A stretch of DNA of 64,000 bases from Stenopsyche tienmushanensis (Eukaryota; Arthropoda; Insecta; Trichoptera; Stenopsychidae): the NCBI GenBank assembly GCA_008973525.1, contig WACJ01000302.1, positions 1 through 64,000 of the forward strand. The letters run 5' to 3'. Positions 62,421 through 64,000 of this stretch are shown here, one piece after another. Every line of letters begins with the position of its first letter. Position 1 is the first letter of the stretch. The notes beneath the pieces are model-generated. The model saw only the letters and a program-made list of their open reading frames with translations, was not told the origin of the DNA and ran no database searches. The position numbers were made by a program, and so were the translations under genes.

Positions 62421-63170
62421 TTGGCCACTACAGAAAACACCTAATATTCTATACAAGTAAAATAAATGTATTACATATTGAAGACGTGTATTGATTTCTG
62501 AAATCAAATCTATTATATTAATAGTTCAATGTTTATTTTTTTCAATATTGTAGCGTCCAAAAACATATCTCTATACTAGGGCGAAATTGACTTGAACGTC
62601 ACATAAAATGAAACACCAACTGGCAAACGGTCGGTCGGAAAGAGAAGGAGAATCGTTTATAGTCTCTCCGTCTTCGTCGCATATATCATAGATATGCTAC
62701 GCAAATGTACTGTGCCGCCACTAGACCATTTTATTATATATTACACAACACACAGCGCAATTTTTTAGATAATAATTTCTGTCAAAAAATGGGAAAAATG
62801 CATAAAAACAACTTTTCCTAAACTAAAAAATACATTTATACCATGCAAATGTCTCGCATTTTTTGTTCATATTACATTCTGAATTTATACAAATACACGT
62901 AATCAAAGTTAATCAAATCAACAGGAGCTTCTATGACCCAAGAATTAATACAATGAATTCAGAACTAATTTTTGGAGCATTCTATTGAATTAATATGGAA
63001 GAACTCAAAATTTTGTGTCTCGTACGACGTGTTCCATAATTGAACACGTTTCGCTAGATATATTCTGATAGATAAGTTTATTATGGAAGTACGTGTAAAT
63101 TCACTCGAATGTAGATTTCGCAGGCTTTCTTACTTATTATAAAATCACTTTACTCGTCAAATTGTCAGTG
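62420..63170. other. AT-rich non-coding DNA
   Basis: Nothing recognised, apart from a small CpG-containing patch at about 62580-62730. Confidence 0.45.
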
Positions 63171-63720
63171 TCTGAAAATTGAATACATTATTTAAGGCGC
63201 GTGTGAGTATCGTAAAATCGAGTGCCGAACGCCGGGACGCAAATCAGTTTCGTTAAGGATCCCGACTCCTGATTCCGTTGATCCTTTAAAAAGGCCAGCT
63301 CCGCGCGAACTTGGGACCGATTTTAAAATTTCAAGAGGACTCAAACTTGCCGTGACTCGGTTAAATTTTCATAAAACGGTGTTTACCTTTTAATAGGGAG
63401 CAAGCAAGTGAACCAGGTGAGAGTTTGATCGATGAGATTGCTTAGCTTTTAGGGTCCCCCAGGTTCACTTGAGCACCGAGGAGGAAAACTTTTATCCTTA
63501 AATGGGTACAATTTGGGTCAGGGATTTACCTTTACGTTCCATTATCTTTTAAATTATTTTAAATCTTGACGCTCGTATTTTTTTAATATTCGTCGCGAAT
63601 GGTGAGCATGCAAAGTCAATGTGTTTCGCTAAGCTCGGGATAATGCAGGATTTACAAAGCGCAACGACCCGTAAACTCCTCCCTAATAACGAAATAAAAC
63701 TCTTCAAAATATACGCACAT
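63170..63720. other. GC-richer island with paired CAAGTG sites
   Basis: A CpG-containing block with no open frame of 60 codons. It holds the inverted pair caagtgaacc (63405-63414) and ggttcacttg (63462-63471), 47 bases apart. CAAGTG is the core bound by NK2-class homeodomain proteins, which makes this the most explicit enhancer-like pattern of the islands. Binding is inferred. Confidence 0.4.
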
Positions 63721-64000
63721 GCATGATTCTATTTCCACGTTTTTATGGGCAATTTCTCTTATGTTTTTCTGAAGCAATCCAAACGAATTTTATTGATGTT
63801 AACCGAATGAACATCAATAAATATTGGAATAACTTATTCAAAAAATGTTTCATTTTCTTACTACTTTACATCAAAATCAACAGACCAACTGATGCTTACA
63901 AACACGTTACGATATTAACGCTTTGAGTTGTGAGCTAATTTTAAATCATCATAAACTTAGATGCTATATTTTTATGTCTGGCACTTATCATCCGTACAAA
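63721..64000. other. AT-rich window end
   Basis: An AT-run 67-codon frame (63723-63926) without family resemblance. Nothing else is seen. Confidence 0.4.

Noticed and set aside
1..64000. tRNA and rRNA genes, CRISPR arrays, bacterial operons, complete LTR retrotransposons
   Set aside because: I looked for B-box sequences with cloverleaf potential, regularly spaced repeats, long same-strand frames, and LTR pairs with primer-binding sites. I found none.

Overview
The window looks like a stretch of an animal nuclear genome, most likely an arthropod and probably an insect. It is strongly A+T-rich throughout. It has no operons, no Shine-Dalgarno-spaced genes and no long open frames; the longest ATG frame is about 120 codons and looks like chance. 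What can be recognised is decayed eukaryotic mobile DNA: a LINE with an APE-type endonuclease, mariner and Tigger/pogo transposase relics, TA-flanked miniature elements, hAT- and piggyBac-like ends and a tRNA-like A-box. The species cannot be named from this. It reads as a large intergenic desert or a giant intron.

Layout. Bases 1-3570 hold AT-rich DNA and an internally deleted LINE (about 2040-3410), followed by an 87-base repeat that recurs near 52.7 kb. Around 9.4-10.0 kb is a broken transposase-like gene; a second, inverted copy lies at 20.8-21.1 kb. From 12.1 to 14.5 kb are three short inverted-repeat elements, including a 540-base Tigger derivative sitting inside a locally duplicated sequence. 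Near 17.8 kb there is a long hairpin beside tandem repeats. At 20.4-20.7 kb is a frameshifted protein-like fragment of unknown origin. At 23.5-24.1 kb is the best candidate for an intact host-type gene: two exons joined in frame across a GT-AG intron, 93 codons, with an AATAAA signal downstream. At 31.1-31.3 kb a helical, protein-like frame lies on the minus strand.

The second half holds mariner relics (32.8 kb minus, 38.8 kb, 57.3 kb), a 1422-base Tigger element with both ends and TA duplications (44335-45756), a 448-base TA-flanked miniature element (48109-48556), and a pile-up of element ends at 52.6-53.2 kb.

Between the elements the AT-rich background is broken every few kilobases by islands of a few hundred bases that are visibly richer in G+C and CpG. 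The clearest are near 13.0, 29.7, 34.3, 37.3, 47.0, 50.5, 52.0, 56.0, 60.4, 62.0 and 63.4 kb. None carries a recognisable protein, and several have open frames on both strands, as GC-richer DNA does by chance. My best reading is a set of conserved non-coding (enhancer-like) segments around a developmental gene outside the window, but that is inference. No tRNA, rRNA, CRISPR array or replication origin was recognised.
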